Shown one piece after another: positions 1 to 5,612 of a stretch of 5,612 nucleotides of DNA. The position numbers were made by a program, and so were the translations under genes. The notes below the pieces were generated by a model. That model was not told the DNA's origin, searched no databases, and saw only the letters and a list, made by a program, of their open reading frames with translations. The stretch is from JAWLCA01 sp050485905. Its GTDB lineage: Bacteria > Pseudomonadota > Alphaproteobacteria > Rhodobacterales > Rhodobacteraceae. Position 1 is the first letter of the stretch. Each line of letters starts with the position of its first letter. The stretch covers positions 1 through 5,612 of the forward strand of contig JBJHCH010000164.1 in the NCBI GenBank assembly GCA_050485905.1, read 5' to 3'.

Positions 1-2943
1 CACGCTGTGGACAACCCACATGCGCTTGCCGCAGTCCAACGGCACGACGCCAGGGATGCGTGCACGCGGCTTCCCGGCGATTGCTCCGCTTTACCCGCCC
101 GCGCGGAACGGCTCTATCGCGGTCTCGCCACCGCCTGGCCTGTGCGACTAACTTACGGGCGCGCGCACGGCCCGGCTGACCGCAGCGAGCGAACTCTGTT
201 CGCCAGAGTGGGGACGCCATCCAGCACTGCTGTAAGGGGCGGGCAGCGGGTGCCGGTGGCAACGCTGCAAGACCTGCGGATAGGTATTCATCCAGATCGC
301 ACCCGGGTGGTGATCGAATCATCCGCCGAACTGGAGGTGACGCTGAGAGCCAAGAACGGTTCAACTCAAGTAGTGCTTGAGCTCGGTGGCCTCTCTGTAC
401 TGGCTGTACGAGAGGCGCTCAACAAGGCCCGGCACTCGCGGCGTGGATTGATTGACGCTGCGACCGTCAATGAGCTCGAATCTGGAAGGATCGCACTGGT
501 GCTGCAGCTGAGAGTTGCATCCGCGCCCTCCGTATTCACCATCCCTGCCGGCTCCGGTTACGGGTACCGGCTGGTTCTTGACCTGAACCTGGGCGCAGGT
601 ATACATGCCGAATCAAGCCGGTCGCCAACCCGGCCAGCATCAGAACCCAGCGAACCCAGTGAACCTGCCGAGCCCACAGAACCCACGGATCGTAAGGCGG
701 AAGATCGTGCGATCAGCCCTCCCGAGCCCGAACTTCTCTGGTTCGAAGCCGCACTCAACCAGCTCGACCGGCGTCACAGTCTCCTTGCGCTGATGATCGA
801 CGACGAAGTGTTCGTCAGCCAGGCGGATCTGAAGGGGCTGCCGTTGCGGGTCCAGGAAGAGCCCCACCTGCATCATGCCGGTGATGACTGGTATTCGCTG
901 GCGAGCCTTGGAATCGAGTTTCGCGCCGATCCGAGTAATCTGACCCTGGACTTGACAGTGCCTCCACGGATGTTCACGGCTCGACAGTTACAGACTCGAA
1001 CGCCTGAACAGATAGAGCCCACCCTTTCGCCAGTTGGGGCTTTCGCCAACTACGATGTGACAGCGACTCACTCGGGCGACGCAACGAGCGGTAGCGGATT
1101 GTTCGAACTGGCTGCGTTCAACGGCTTGGGGGTCGGGACGACCAGCGCCGTTGCCCGTTATTCCGAATCTCAGCCCTCGAACGGCCTGGTACGCCTGGAT
1201 ACCCGGTGGCGGCGCGATCACCCCACGCGTCGACGGACCCTCGTGGCCGGTGATACGGTGGTGCAAGGCACACGATACAGCGGCAACGTTCGTTTCGGTG
1301 GAATCAGCTGGGGCAACAACTTCGAGCTTCAGCCGGATATGATCACGATGCCGTTGATGTCCATGACAGGAGAGGCAACCCTGCCCTCAACCGTCGAGGT
1401 GTACATTAACGATGTGCTCCGCCTGCGCGAAGCCGTTGACCCGGGGCCGTTTGACGTCGATCAGATTCCTGTCGTTAGCGGATCCGGCCAGGCTTCGCTG
1501 GTGATCACCGACATGCTGGGTCGTCAGCAGGTTATCTCTCAAGATGTCTACGCCAGCCAGAAACTGCTCAGGCGCGGTCTGCACGACTGGAACTTGGCAC
1601 TCGGCGCCACTCGTGAAGACTACGGATTAGCCGATTTCGCTTATGGAGAGGGTTTCGCCGCTGTCACGCACCGCTACGGTTTGTCCGATGGCCTTACCGG
1701 CACGGTGCACAGTCACCTGAGTGAGACTCACGCGCAGCTCGGGATAGGCGCCGATTGGCGCATACCCGGCGGGGGCGTGGCAAGCGTCGCGGTGGCCAAC
1801 AGCACTGGCACCGATGCCAACGGATGGTTCCACCTGCTGGGGCTGCAGCGACAGGGCAGGCAATGGTCCGGAGGCATCGAGGGCCAGTTCACGCGTCAGA
1901 ACTTCAGCGGTCTGGGCGCCGCAGGCGGGTCAGGGCTGCCCCGACAGCAGCTGCGAACCTACCTGTCCACAACAGGCGCTGCCGGCACGTTGGCGCTGTC
2001 ATACACCGGACAGCGTCGTTCTCGCCGGGAGGATGTTGAGTTCCTGACCCTGCGATTCTCGCGACGCTTGAACTGGGGCGGCCTGATCAATCTGTCCGCA
2101 GCACACTATATCGATCGCGGTGAGCATGCGGTACTCGCCAGTCTTACAGTACCGCTCTCGCAGCCCCGAACCACCGCCAGGCTGGGCGCCTCATCGCGGG
2201 AGGGCAGCCAGTTCGCTACGCTGGGTATGCGTCGCAACCTTCCTCGGGCGGGCGGGTTTGGCTACGATCTTCAGGCACGCGCTGGCGATGGTGAATTTCA
2301 GCGCGGCGCCGTGTACGGCCAGGGTGATCGCGGTTCCTGGCGCATAGAAGGCGCAAAACACGGTGAGCGACTGTCTGGCCGTGCACAGGCAGCCGGCGGC
2401 ATGACATTGCTGAATGGCCGTTTCCTTGTCACTCGCCCCATTCGGGAAGGTTTCGCGCTGGTCGAAGTCGCCAACCTGGAAGGTGTGAGAGTGTATGCCG
2501 ATAACCAGTTGAGTGCCCGCACGGATGCCCAAGGACATGCCCTGATTCCCAGGCTTCGGCCTTATCAGCGCAACCGACTCCGTATTGAGCAGGCGGACTT
2601 GCCGCTGAATGTAAACGTCGACGAACTGGAGCTCGAGATCGCCCCGTATTGGCGCAGTGGAGTCGTGGTTACGTTCCCCGTTGAACGCAGTCGCGATGCA
2701 TTCTTCCGTATCCTGCGCACGGACGGGCGCCCTGTGCCTGCGGGTGCGCGGGTGTATGGTCGCCAAGGCCGCGCCTGGGCCGTGGGGCATCGCGGTGAAG
2801 CCTTTTTGACCGGGCTGGAAGTCCGAAATCACCTCACGGTGCGATTTGCCGATTCGGTCTGCGAATTTGAACTAGTCGTCCCCGACAGTGATGACCCACT
2901 GCCTGACCTCGGCAGCGTCATTTGCCTGGAGCCCGAGCAATGA
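1..2943 (+). CDS. Fimbrial outer-membrane usher with N-terminal AMIN domain (5' end uncertain, probably partial)
   Basis: Ushers are outer-membrane pores that accept chaperone-bound pilin subunits from the periplasm, assemble them and secrete the fibre. Residues are numbered from the GTG at base 7 (978 aa). About 86-195 match an AMIN domain; 196-240 are a Pro/Glu-rich linker; about 243-325 match a sigma/gamma4-type usher N-terminal domain (LLWFEAALN start, then DDEVFVSQADL). From about 340 to 800 is the beta-barrel, interrupted near 457-516 by the plug domain (TVEVYINDVL, then GPFDVDQIPVVSGSGQA). Residues 806-974 are the C-terminal domains (LVEVANLEGVRVYADNQ, LIPRLRPYQRNRLRI, APYWRSGVVV), with a likely disulphide pair Cys952-Cys973. 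Usher identity is firm. The start is not: the first 80 residues are Arg-rich with no signal peptide, although the protein must be exported, and the frame is open to base 1. A GTG at 250 follows AAGGGG (234-239) but also lacks a signal peptide. The gene therefore probably begins upstream. Codon use is less GC-biased than in the transporter to the right. Confidence 0.9.
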   Translation, partial: HAVDNPHALAAVQRHDARDACTRLPGDCSALPARAERLYRGLATAWPVRLTYGRAHGPADRSERTLFARVGTPSSTAVRGGQRVPVATLQDLRIGIHPDRTRVVIESSAELEVTLRAKNGSTQVVLELGGLSVLAVREALNKARHSRRGLIDAATVNELESGRIALVLQLRVASAPSVFTIPAGSGYGYRLVLDLNLGAGIHAESSRSPTRPASEPSEPSEPAEPTEPTDRKAEDRAISPPEPELLWFEAALNQLDRRHSLLALMIDDEVFVSQADLKGLPLRVQEEPHLHHAGDDWYSLASLGIEFRADPSNLTLDLTVPPRMFTARQLQTRTPEQIEPTLSPVGAFANYDVTATHSGDATSGSGLFELAAFNGLGVGTTSAVARYSESQPSNGLVRLDTRWRRDHPTRRRTLVAGDTVVQGTRYSGNVRFGGISWGNNFELQPDMITMPLMSMTGEATLPSTVEVYINDVLRLREAVDPGPFDVDQIPVVSGSGQASLVITDMLGRQQVISQDVYASQKLLRRGLHDWNLALGATREDYGLADFAYGEGFAAVTHRYGLSDGLTGTVHSHLSETHAQLGIGADWRIPGGGVASVAVANSTGTDANGWFHLLGLQRQGRQWSGGIEGQFTRQNFSGLGAAGGSGLPRQQLRTYLSTTGAAGTLALSYTGQRRSRREDVEFLTLRFSRRLNWGGLINLSAAHYIDRGEHAVLASLTVPLSQPRTTARLGASSREGSQFATLGMRRNLPRAGGFGYDLQARAGDGEFQRGAVYGQGDRGSWRIEGAKHGERLSGRAQAAGGMTLLNGRFLVTRPIREGFALVEVANLEGVRVYADNQLSARTDAQGHALIPRLRPYQRNRLRIEQADLPLNVNVDELELEIAPYWRSGVVVTFPVERSRDAFFRILRTDGRPVPAGARVYGRQGRAWAVGHRGEAFLTGLEVRNHLTVRFADSVCEFELVVPDSDDPLPDLGSVICLEPEQ
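262..591 (+). other. AMIN domain encoded within the usher gene
   Basis: The translated segment (usher residues about 86-195) has the AMIN pattern: LQDLRIGIHPDRTRVVIES, a strand with VVLELGGLSV, a run of basic residues, then RIALVLQLRV, and a closing YGYRLVLDLNL. This parallels the N-terminal domain of E. coli AmiC, which I recall as having VRIW..YTRVTVES and a closing YRLVMDLYP. AMIN domains direct cell-wall amidases and the type IV pilus secretin PilQ to peptidoglycan or the septum. That the domain tethers this usher to the cell wall is inference. The family match is by eye, not by profile search. Confidence 0.75.
640..684 (+). repeat. (S/A/T)EP tripeptide repeat linker, five units
   Basis: Five consecutive in-frame nine-base units encode SEP, SEP, SEP, AEP and TEP (usher residues 212-226). 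They lie between the AMIN domain and the usher N-terminal domain. The third position of the GAA/GAG and CCC/CCT codons varies, so this is not a recent identical duplication. Such acidic proline-rich runs are typical flexible or extended spacers, which suits a hinge between a wall-binding domain and the outer-membrane pore. Confidence 0.85.
2928..2931 (+). promoter_or_regulatory. Ribosome binding site for the SCPU subunit gene
   Basis: GGAG lies eight bases before the ATG at 2940, inside the last codons of the usher gene. It selects the ATG, which overlaps the usher stop as ATGA, over the TTG at 2922 in the same frame. The overlap implies translational coupling. Confidence 0.65.
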
Positions 2944-3377
2944 GCAGTACAGGTCGACGGCAAGCCTTGGCCGTCCTGCTACTGCTCGCCACCGAGCGGG
3001 CCTTGGCGTGCTCGGTAAGTGCCGGCGGCGTGGACTTCGGCGGTTACAACCAGTTCGATAGTACTCACCTGGACAGTGTGGGGCTGGTCACGGTGTGGTG
3101 CGAGGTCGCCTATTCACTCCGCATTGATACGGGTGCCGGCGGGGACTACATGCAGCGACAAATGAGCGGTCCGGCTGGCGACAGCCTCGAATACAACCTG
3201 TACACCGATTACGGCCGCAGTCTGGTTTGGGGCGATGGGTCCGGCGGCACGCAGACGGTTGGCGGACCGGGCGGTGACCAACCTGCAGAGCACTACATTT
3301 ATGGGCGAGTACCCGCCGGCCAAGATGTCCGCGTCGGCAGTTATTCCGATGCGTTGACCATTACCATCGAATTCTGA
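2940..3377 (+). CDS. SCPU-domain (spore coat U-like) secreted fimbrial subunit
   Basis: A 145-residue exported protein, likely a structural or tip subunit of the fibre secreted by the usher. The N-terminus is a Sec signal peptide: basic GRRQ, hydrophobic LAVLLLLA, and likely cleavage after ALA (residue 23), which would make Cys24 the first mature residue. The mature part follows the SCPU pattern: VDFGGYN near 31-37, a second Cys at 54 (VTVWCEV) that probably pairs with Cys24, LEYNLYTDYGRSLVWGDG near 83-100, YGRVPAGQDV near 121-130, and a closing GSYSDALTITIEF. The length is normal for a single SCPU domain. The four-base overlap with the usher stop and the preceding GGAG support the ATG start and membership of the same operon. 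In sigma-type operons the gene after the usher is often the last subunit, but whether this one caps the fibre is inference. Confidence 0.87.
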   Translation: MSSTGRRQALAVLLLLATERALACSVSAGGVDFGGYNQFDSTHLDSVGLVTVWCEVAYSLRIDTGAGGDYMQRQMSGPAGDSLEYNLYTDYGRSLVWGDGSGGTQTVGGPGGDQPAEHYIYGRVPAGQDVRVGSYSDALTITIEF

Positions 3378-3387
3378 TGTTGAACCC

Positions 3388-3417
3388 TGCCGCTGCCGGA
3401 AGTCGGACGGCATTTTT
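3388..3417 (+). terminator. Rho-independent terminator of the fimbrial operon
   Basis: Eleven bases after the subunit stop codon, TGCCG (3388-3392) pairs with CGGCA (3408-3412), and CCG (3396-3398) can pair with CGG (3404-3406) inside the stem. A run of five T follows directly (3413-3417). A second TGCCG at 3394-3398 could pair with the same right arm instead. Position and T-run make this a convincing end of the operon. Confidence 0.7.
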
Positions 3418-3841
3418 CCATTGATCGATATTGCTATTGACGTCCCCCCGTAAGCTCCCCCGTTCCGAGGACAGTCAGTAACTGGAACCTTCTGGCAGAT
3501 GTTCTTGGTCCCGTTTCGATGCCGGCGGCGCCGACGTCGGTGTCGCCGACATGCCGAAACCGATGTTCAACTCACTGATCGCAGGAGGAAACCCGGCCCC
3601 AAGGGCGCGCAACACCGGGTGTCGCTCGACAGGTGACCGAGCGCGCGCAGCGTCGCCACGGCTGCGCCCGCGCGGTGCCCACGCCGGTCCGGCATCGAGC
3701 GACTGAACATAACGCCAGAGGTGCCGGGGCAGGCACCGTGTCGCCCCCGTTGTTGGCGGCACACGGGCCGCATCTTCATCTCCTTCCGGCAACTGGCGGA
3801 ATTTTCGTGACAAATCCGATTCCCGCCAAGGGCCTGCGCGC
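3418..3841. other. Intergenic stretch without a convincing gene
   Basis: Between the fimbrial terminator and the transporter promoter I find no reading frame with a family match, a credible start and a ribosome binding site. There is a cluster of palindromes at 3527-3550 around CCGACGTCGG (3531-3540) and GTCGCCGAC (3542-3550). Short minus-strand frames exist, including one from 3710 to 3567 with GC-rich third positions, but it lacks a ribosome binding site and recognisable features. The stretch could be decayed coding sequence or a long upstream control region. Confidence 0.5.
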
Positions 3842-3861
3842 CCCCGGTGACGGGGTATAAT
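3842..3861 (+). promoter_or_regulatory. Putative promoter -10 box with adjoining inverted repeat
   Basis: A perfect TATAAT sits at 3856-3861, 71 bases before the transporter ATG. The 14 bases immediately before it form an inverted repeat, CCCCG (3842-3846), GTGA, CGGGG (3851-3855), which would lie in the promoter spacer. No good -35 hexamer is found 16-18 bases upstream (the sequence there is like CTGCGC). The promoter may therefore be weak or need an activator, and the repeat is a possible operator. Both roles are inferred. Confidence 0.45.
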
Positions 3862-3883
3862 CCCGCGGCCACGGCGCACGGCG

Positions 3884-3904
3884 CGCCGGCCAGCGAGGCC
3901 GGCG
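3884..3904 (+). promoter_or_regulatory. Leader hairpin upstream of the transporter
   Basis: CGCCGGCC (3884-3891) and GGCCGGCG (3897-3904) pair perfectly over eight G-C pairs with an AGCGA loop. With transcription starting near 3868, the hairpin would lie in the 5' untranslated leader, about 15 bases before the ribosome binding site. There is no T-run, so it is not a standard terminator. It may protect the mRNA end or affect translation, or it may be a chance product of high GC. Confidence 0.45.
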
Positions 3905-3919
3905 GCGACACGCAAATCC

Positions 3920-3926
3920 AGGGGAG
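3920..3926 (+). promoter_or_regulatory. Ribosome binding site of the transporter gene
   Basis: AGGGGAG ends six bases before the ATG at 3933. It is a strong site with good spacing and supports that start over the in-frame ATG at 3969. Confidence 0.75.
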
Positions 3927-3932
3927 AATCTC

Positions 3933-5285
3933 ATGTCTGACATTCGCGCGGAGCTGCTGAAGAAACCCATGAACAGGTTTCAGCTCTTCGTCATCGCGCT
4001 GATGGTCCTGCTGAACGGGTACGACGGCTATGACGTGCTGGCCATGGCATTCGCCGCTCCTCTGGTGGCCGTCGAGATGCAGATCGGTGCCGACACCATA
4101 GGCTGGCTGATGAGCGCCGGGCTGATCGGCATGATGGCCGGTTCGCTGCTGATCGCGCCGTTCGCCGACAGGATCGGTCGCAAGAAGCTGATCATCATCG
4201 CGATGATCGTGGACGGTATCGGCCTCCTCGGCTCCGCGCTGTCCCAGGGGGTGTGGGATCTGGCCTTCTGGCGCCTGATCACCGGTCTTGGCATCGGTGC
4301 GATGCTGGCCGCGGTCACCAGCATGACGGCCGAGTTCGCCAACGCGCGCCACCGTTCGCTGTGCGTCTCGATCATGGCCATCGGGTATCCCGCGGGCGCC
4401 ATGCTCGGCGGCATCTTCGCCGCGTGGCTGGTGTCCATCACCGGTGACTGGCGACCGATCTTCTGGTTCGGTTTCGCCGCGACCGCCCTTACGCTGCCGC
4501 TGCTGTTCCTGCTGCCCGAATCGCTGGAATTCCTGGTTGCCAAGCGGCCGAAGAACGCACTGGACAAGCTGAACACCCTGCTGCCGAAGCTGGACATGCC
4601 GCGTCTCGATCGGATGCCCGAGCCGGTGAAGGGCGAGGCGGACGCCATGGTCTACAAGATCCTGTTCAGCAATCACATGCGTTCGCTGGTCCTGATCACC
4701 TCGGCCTATTTCCTGTTCGCCGCGACGCTGTACTTCCCGATTCAATGGATGACCTACATGCTCACCGAGGCGGGACTGTCGCCGGGGGCGGGCATTTCCG
4801 GCTCGGCGCTGATGAACGGCGGCGGCGTGGTCGGCGGCATCCTGTTCGGCGTGATCGCCAATCGCTGGGGCGGGCTGCGCAACACGGTGCCGGCCTTCAT
4901 GGCGCTGGCGTTCGGCGCGATCGTCCTGTTCGGCGTCCTGCCCAACCTGGCGCTGATGCTGGTGGTCGGCGCCGTCATCGGCTTCGGCCTGATCGGCACG
5001 GTGTCGGGGCTGTACGCCACCTACCCGGTGATCTTCCCGCCCACCGTCCGCACCACCGGCGCGGGCATCGTGATCGGGGTCGGCCGGATCGGCGGCATCA
5101 TCAGCCCGGTCGTCGCCGGATACATGATCAACGCCGGCGTATCTCCGGTCGTGTACTGCACGCTCCTGGCGCTGCCGCTGGTGGGGGCGATCTTCCTGCT
5201 GCGCATGATCAACGAGCTGAAGAACCCGCTGGCGCGCGGTGCCGTCGGGCAGGGCAAGGCCGTCGCCGGCGAGGCACTGCCCTGA
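3933..5285 (+). CDS. MFS transporter, AAHS-like (aromatic acid:H+ symporter)
   Basis: A 450-residue inner-membrane transporter, the usual length of the PcaK/BenK group (about 440-460). Twelve hydrophobic segments fall into two halves separated by a polar cytoplasmic loop near 200-245. Family marks are an acidic TM1 motif GYDGYDVLAMAFAAP (30-44, Asp31 and Asp34), the loop 2-3 signature APFADRIGRKK (75-85), RLITGLGIGAML (114-125) followed by AEF (133-135), PESLEFL near 195-201, and GVGRIGGIISP (382-392) in the second half. In AAHS proteins such as PcaK, the DG.D motif and the loop 2-3 Asp residues are needed for uptake of aromatic acids such as 4-hydroxybenzoate. The exact substrate cannot be read here. 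It has its own leader and 3' hairpin, so it is probably monocistronic. Third-codon GC is high (about 85% in a sampled stretch). A more general metabolite:H+ symporter is the main alternative. Confidence 0.85.
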   Translation: MSDIRAELLKKPMNRFQLFVIALMVLLNGYDGYDVLAMAFAAPLVAVEMQIGADTIGWLMSAGLIGMMAGSLLIAPFADRIGRKKLIIIAMIVDGIGLLGSALSQGVWDLAFWRLITGLGIGAMLAAVTSMTAEFANARHRSLCVSIMAIGYPAGAMLGGIFAAWLVSITGDWRPIFWFGFAATALTLPLLFLLPESLEFLVAKRPKNALDKLNTLLPKLDMPRLDRMPEPVKGEADAMVYKILFSNHMRSLVLITSAYFLFAATLYFPIQWMTYMLTEAGLSPGAGISGSALMNGGGVVGGILFGVIANRWGGLRNTVPAFMALAFGAIVLFGVLPNLALMLVVGAVIGFGLIGTVSGLYATYPVIFPPTVRTTGAGIVIGVGRIGGIISPVVAGYMINAGVSPVVYCTLLALPLVGAIFLLRMINELKNPLARGAVGQGKAVAGEALP

Positions 5286-5292
5286 TTCCGAA

Positions 5293-5323
5293 GCCGCCGC
5301 CAGCGCCACACGCTGGCGGCGGC
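5293..5323 (+). terminator. Strong GC hairpin after the transporter gene
   Basis: A perfect 13-bp stem, GCCGCCGCCAGCG (5293-5305) with CGCTGGCGGCGGC (5311-5323), has a CCACA loop and starts seven bases after the stop codon. No T-run follows on the plus strand, and none precedes it that would serve the minus strand. It is positioned as a transcript end or 3' stabilising structure rather than a textbook intrinsic terminator. Confidence 0.6.
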
Positions 5324-5418
5324 CGGGAGGTCACGGCACTGCCGCGCGCGCAGCGACGCCTGCCCGGTTCGGGAGCTGCAGGGGTTCAGACCCGGTCGGA
5401 AGCGGTCCGGATTCGATA

Positions 5419-5433
5419 CGGTCACCTTGACCG
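5419..5433. repeat. Inverted repeat CGGTCA-CCT-TGACCG
   Basis: Six-base perfect arms separated by three bases lie in the gap between the transporter and the possible minus-strand gene. The form suits a dimeric regulator site or a small hairpin. No promoter elements are clear beside it, so its role is unknown. Confidence 0.35.
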
Positions 5434-5475
5434 AACGCATCGGAAGCGTCTGCTGATTTCCGCCGCCGCATAGGT

Positions 5476-5612
5476 TCAGCCACGCAAAGCCGTGCACGGT
5501 GTCGTTGACGGCCCGCCCTCGAGCGCGCGACAGGCCGCGTAGACGGCACCCACCGAGTGCCGGTGACCGATGTCGTAATCGGCGGACAGGCACCCGCACC
5601 CGATCGGGCCGG
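5476..5612 (-). CDS. Possible C-terminal end of an unidentified protein (partial)
   Basis: On the minus strand a frame runs from the right edge of the window to a TGA at 5476-5478, giving 44 codons. The stretch reads like real protein (LSADYDIGHRHSVGAVYAAC, then RALEGG) and its third positions are strongly G/C, like those of the transporter. I do not recognise the family. The last ten or so residues look less natural, while a neighbouring minus-strand frame reads plausibly just after that point (AVNDTVHGFAWLNLCGGGNQ), so a frameshift near 5505-5515 is possible. The start lies outside the window. It could be convergent with the transporter, or not coding at all. Confidence 0.35.
   Translation of the reverse strand, partial: GPIGCGCLSADYDIGHRHSVGAVYAACRALEGGPSTTPCTALRG

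Noticed and set aside
2191..2832. 213-aa minus-strand open frame inside the usher gene
   Set aside because: It is fully contained in the well-supported usher coding region and has no recognisable motifs or ribosome binding site.
3567..3710. Small minus-strand ORF (47 aa) in the intergenic gap with GC-rich third positions
   Set aside because: It has no ribosome binding site and no family resemblance, and in GC-rich DNA several frames show high third-position GC by chance.
3792..3810. Possible sigma-54 promoter starting TGGCGGAATTTTCG
   Set aside because: It lacks the conserved GC of the -12 element at the required spacing, and the TATAAT box nearer the gene is a better candidate.
3567..5309. 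Long 580-aa minus-strand open frame antisense to the transporter
   Set aside because: It is very rich in His, Arg, Gln and Asp with no domain-like sequence, and it lies opposite a clear membrane transporter. It is the typical antisense artefact of a GC-rich gene.
5380..5395. tRNA T-arm-like sequence GGGGTTCAGACCC
   Set aside because: The stem does not pair fully as a T-arm, and no acceptor stem, anticodon arm or D-arm could be placed around it.
4745..5473. 242-aa plus-strand open frame overlapping the transporter in another frame
   Set aside because: Arg/His/Gly-rich shadow of the transporter gene. The transporter frame has clear MFS motifs over the same bases.

Overview
The window comes from a GC-rich Gram-negative bacterium. 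An outer-membrane fimbrial usher and its secreted subunit require an outer membrane, and the codon use fits a gamma- or beta-proteobacterium. Nothing in the sequence fixes the genus.

Left block (1-3417, plus strand): the end of a chaperone-usher operon of the sigma / spore-coat-U type. It holds a very long usher gene that is open to the left edge, then a small SCPU-domain (spore coat protein U-like) secreted subunit. The subunit start overlaps the usher stop by four bases (ATGA). A hairpin with a T-run closes the block. The chaperone and other pilin genes expected in such an operon would lie to the left of the window. The usher is unusual: about 110 residues matching the AMIN domain (the envelope-targeting domain of AmiC-type amidases and PilQ secretins) precede the usher N-terminal domain, joined to it by a Ser/Thr-Glu-Pro repeat linker. 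This is the most interesting item here.

Middle (3418-3932): about 515 bases with no convincing gene. Its right end carries a TATAAT box preceded directly by a short inverted repeat, a strong leader hairpin and a good ribosome binding site, all serving the next gene.

Right block (3933-5323): a complete 12-helix major facilitator transporter, most like the AAHS (aromatic acid:H+ symporter, PcaK/BenK-like) family. It appears to be transcribed alone and ends in a 13-bp perfect hairpin. Its third-codon GC is clearly higher than that of the usher, so the two blocks probably have different histories and there is no sign that they work together. At the far right edge, a minus-strand reading frame entering from outside the window may be the end of an unidentified gene.
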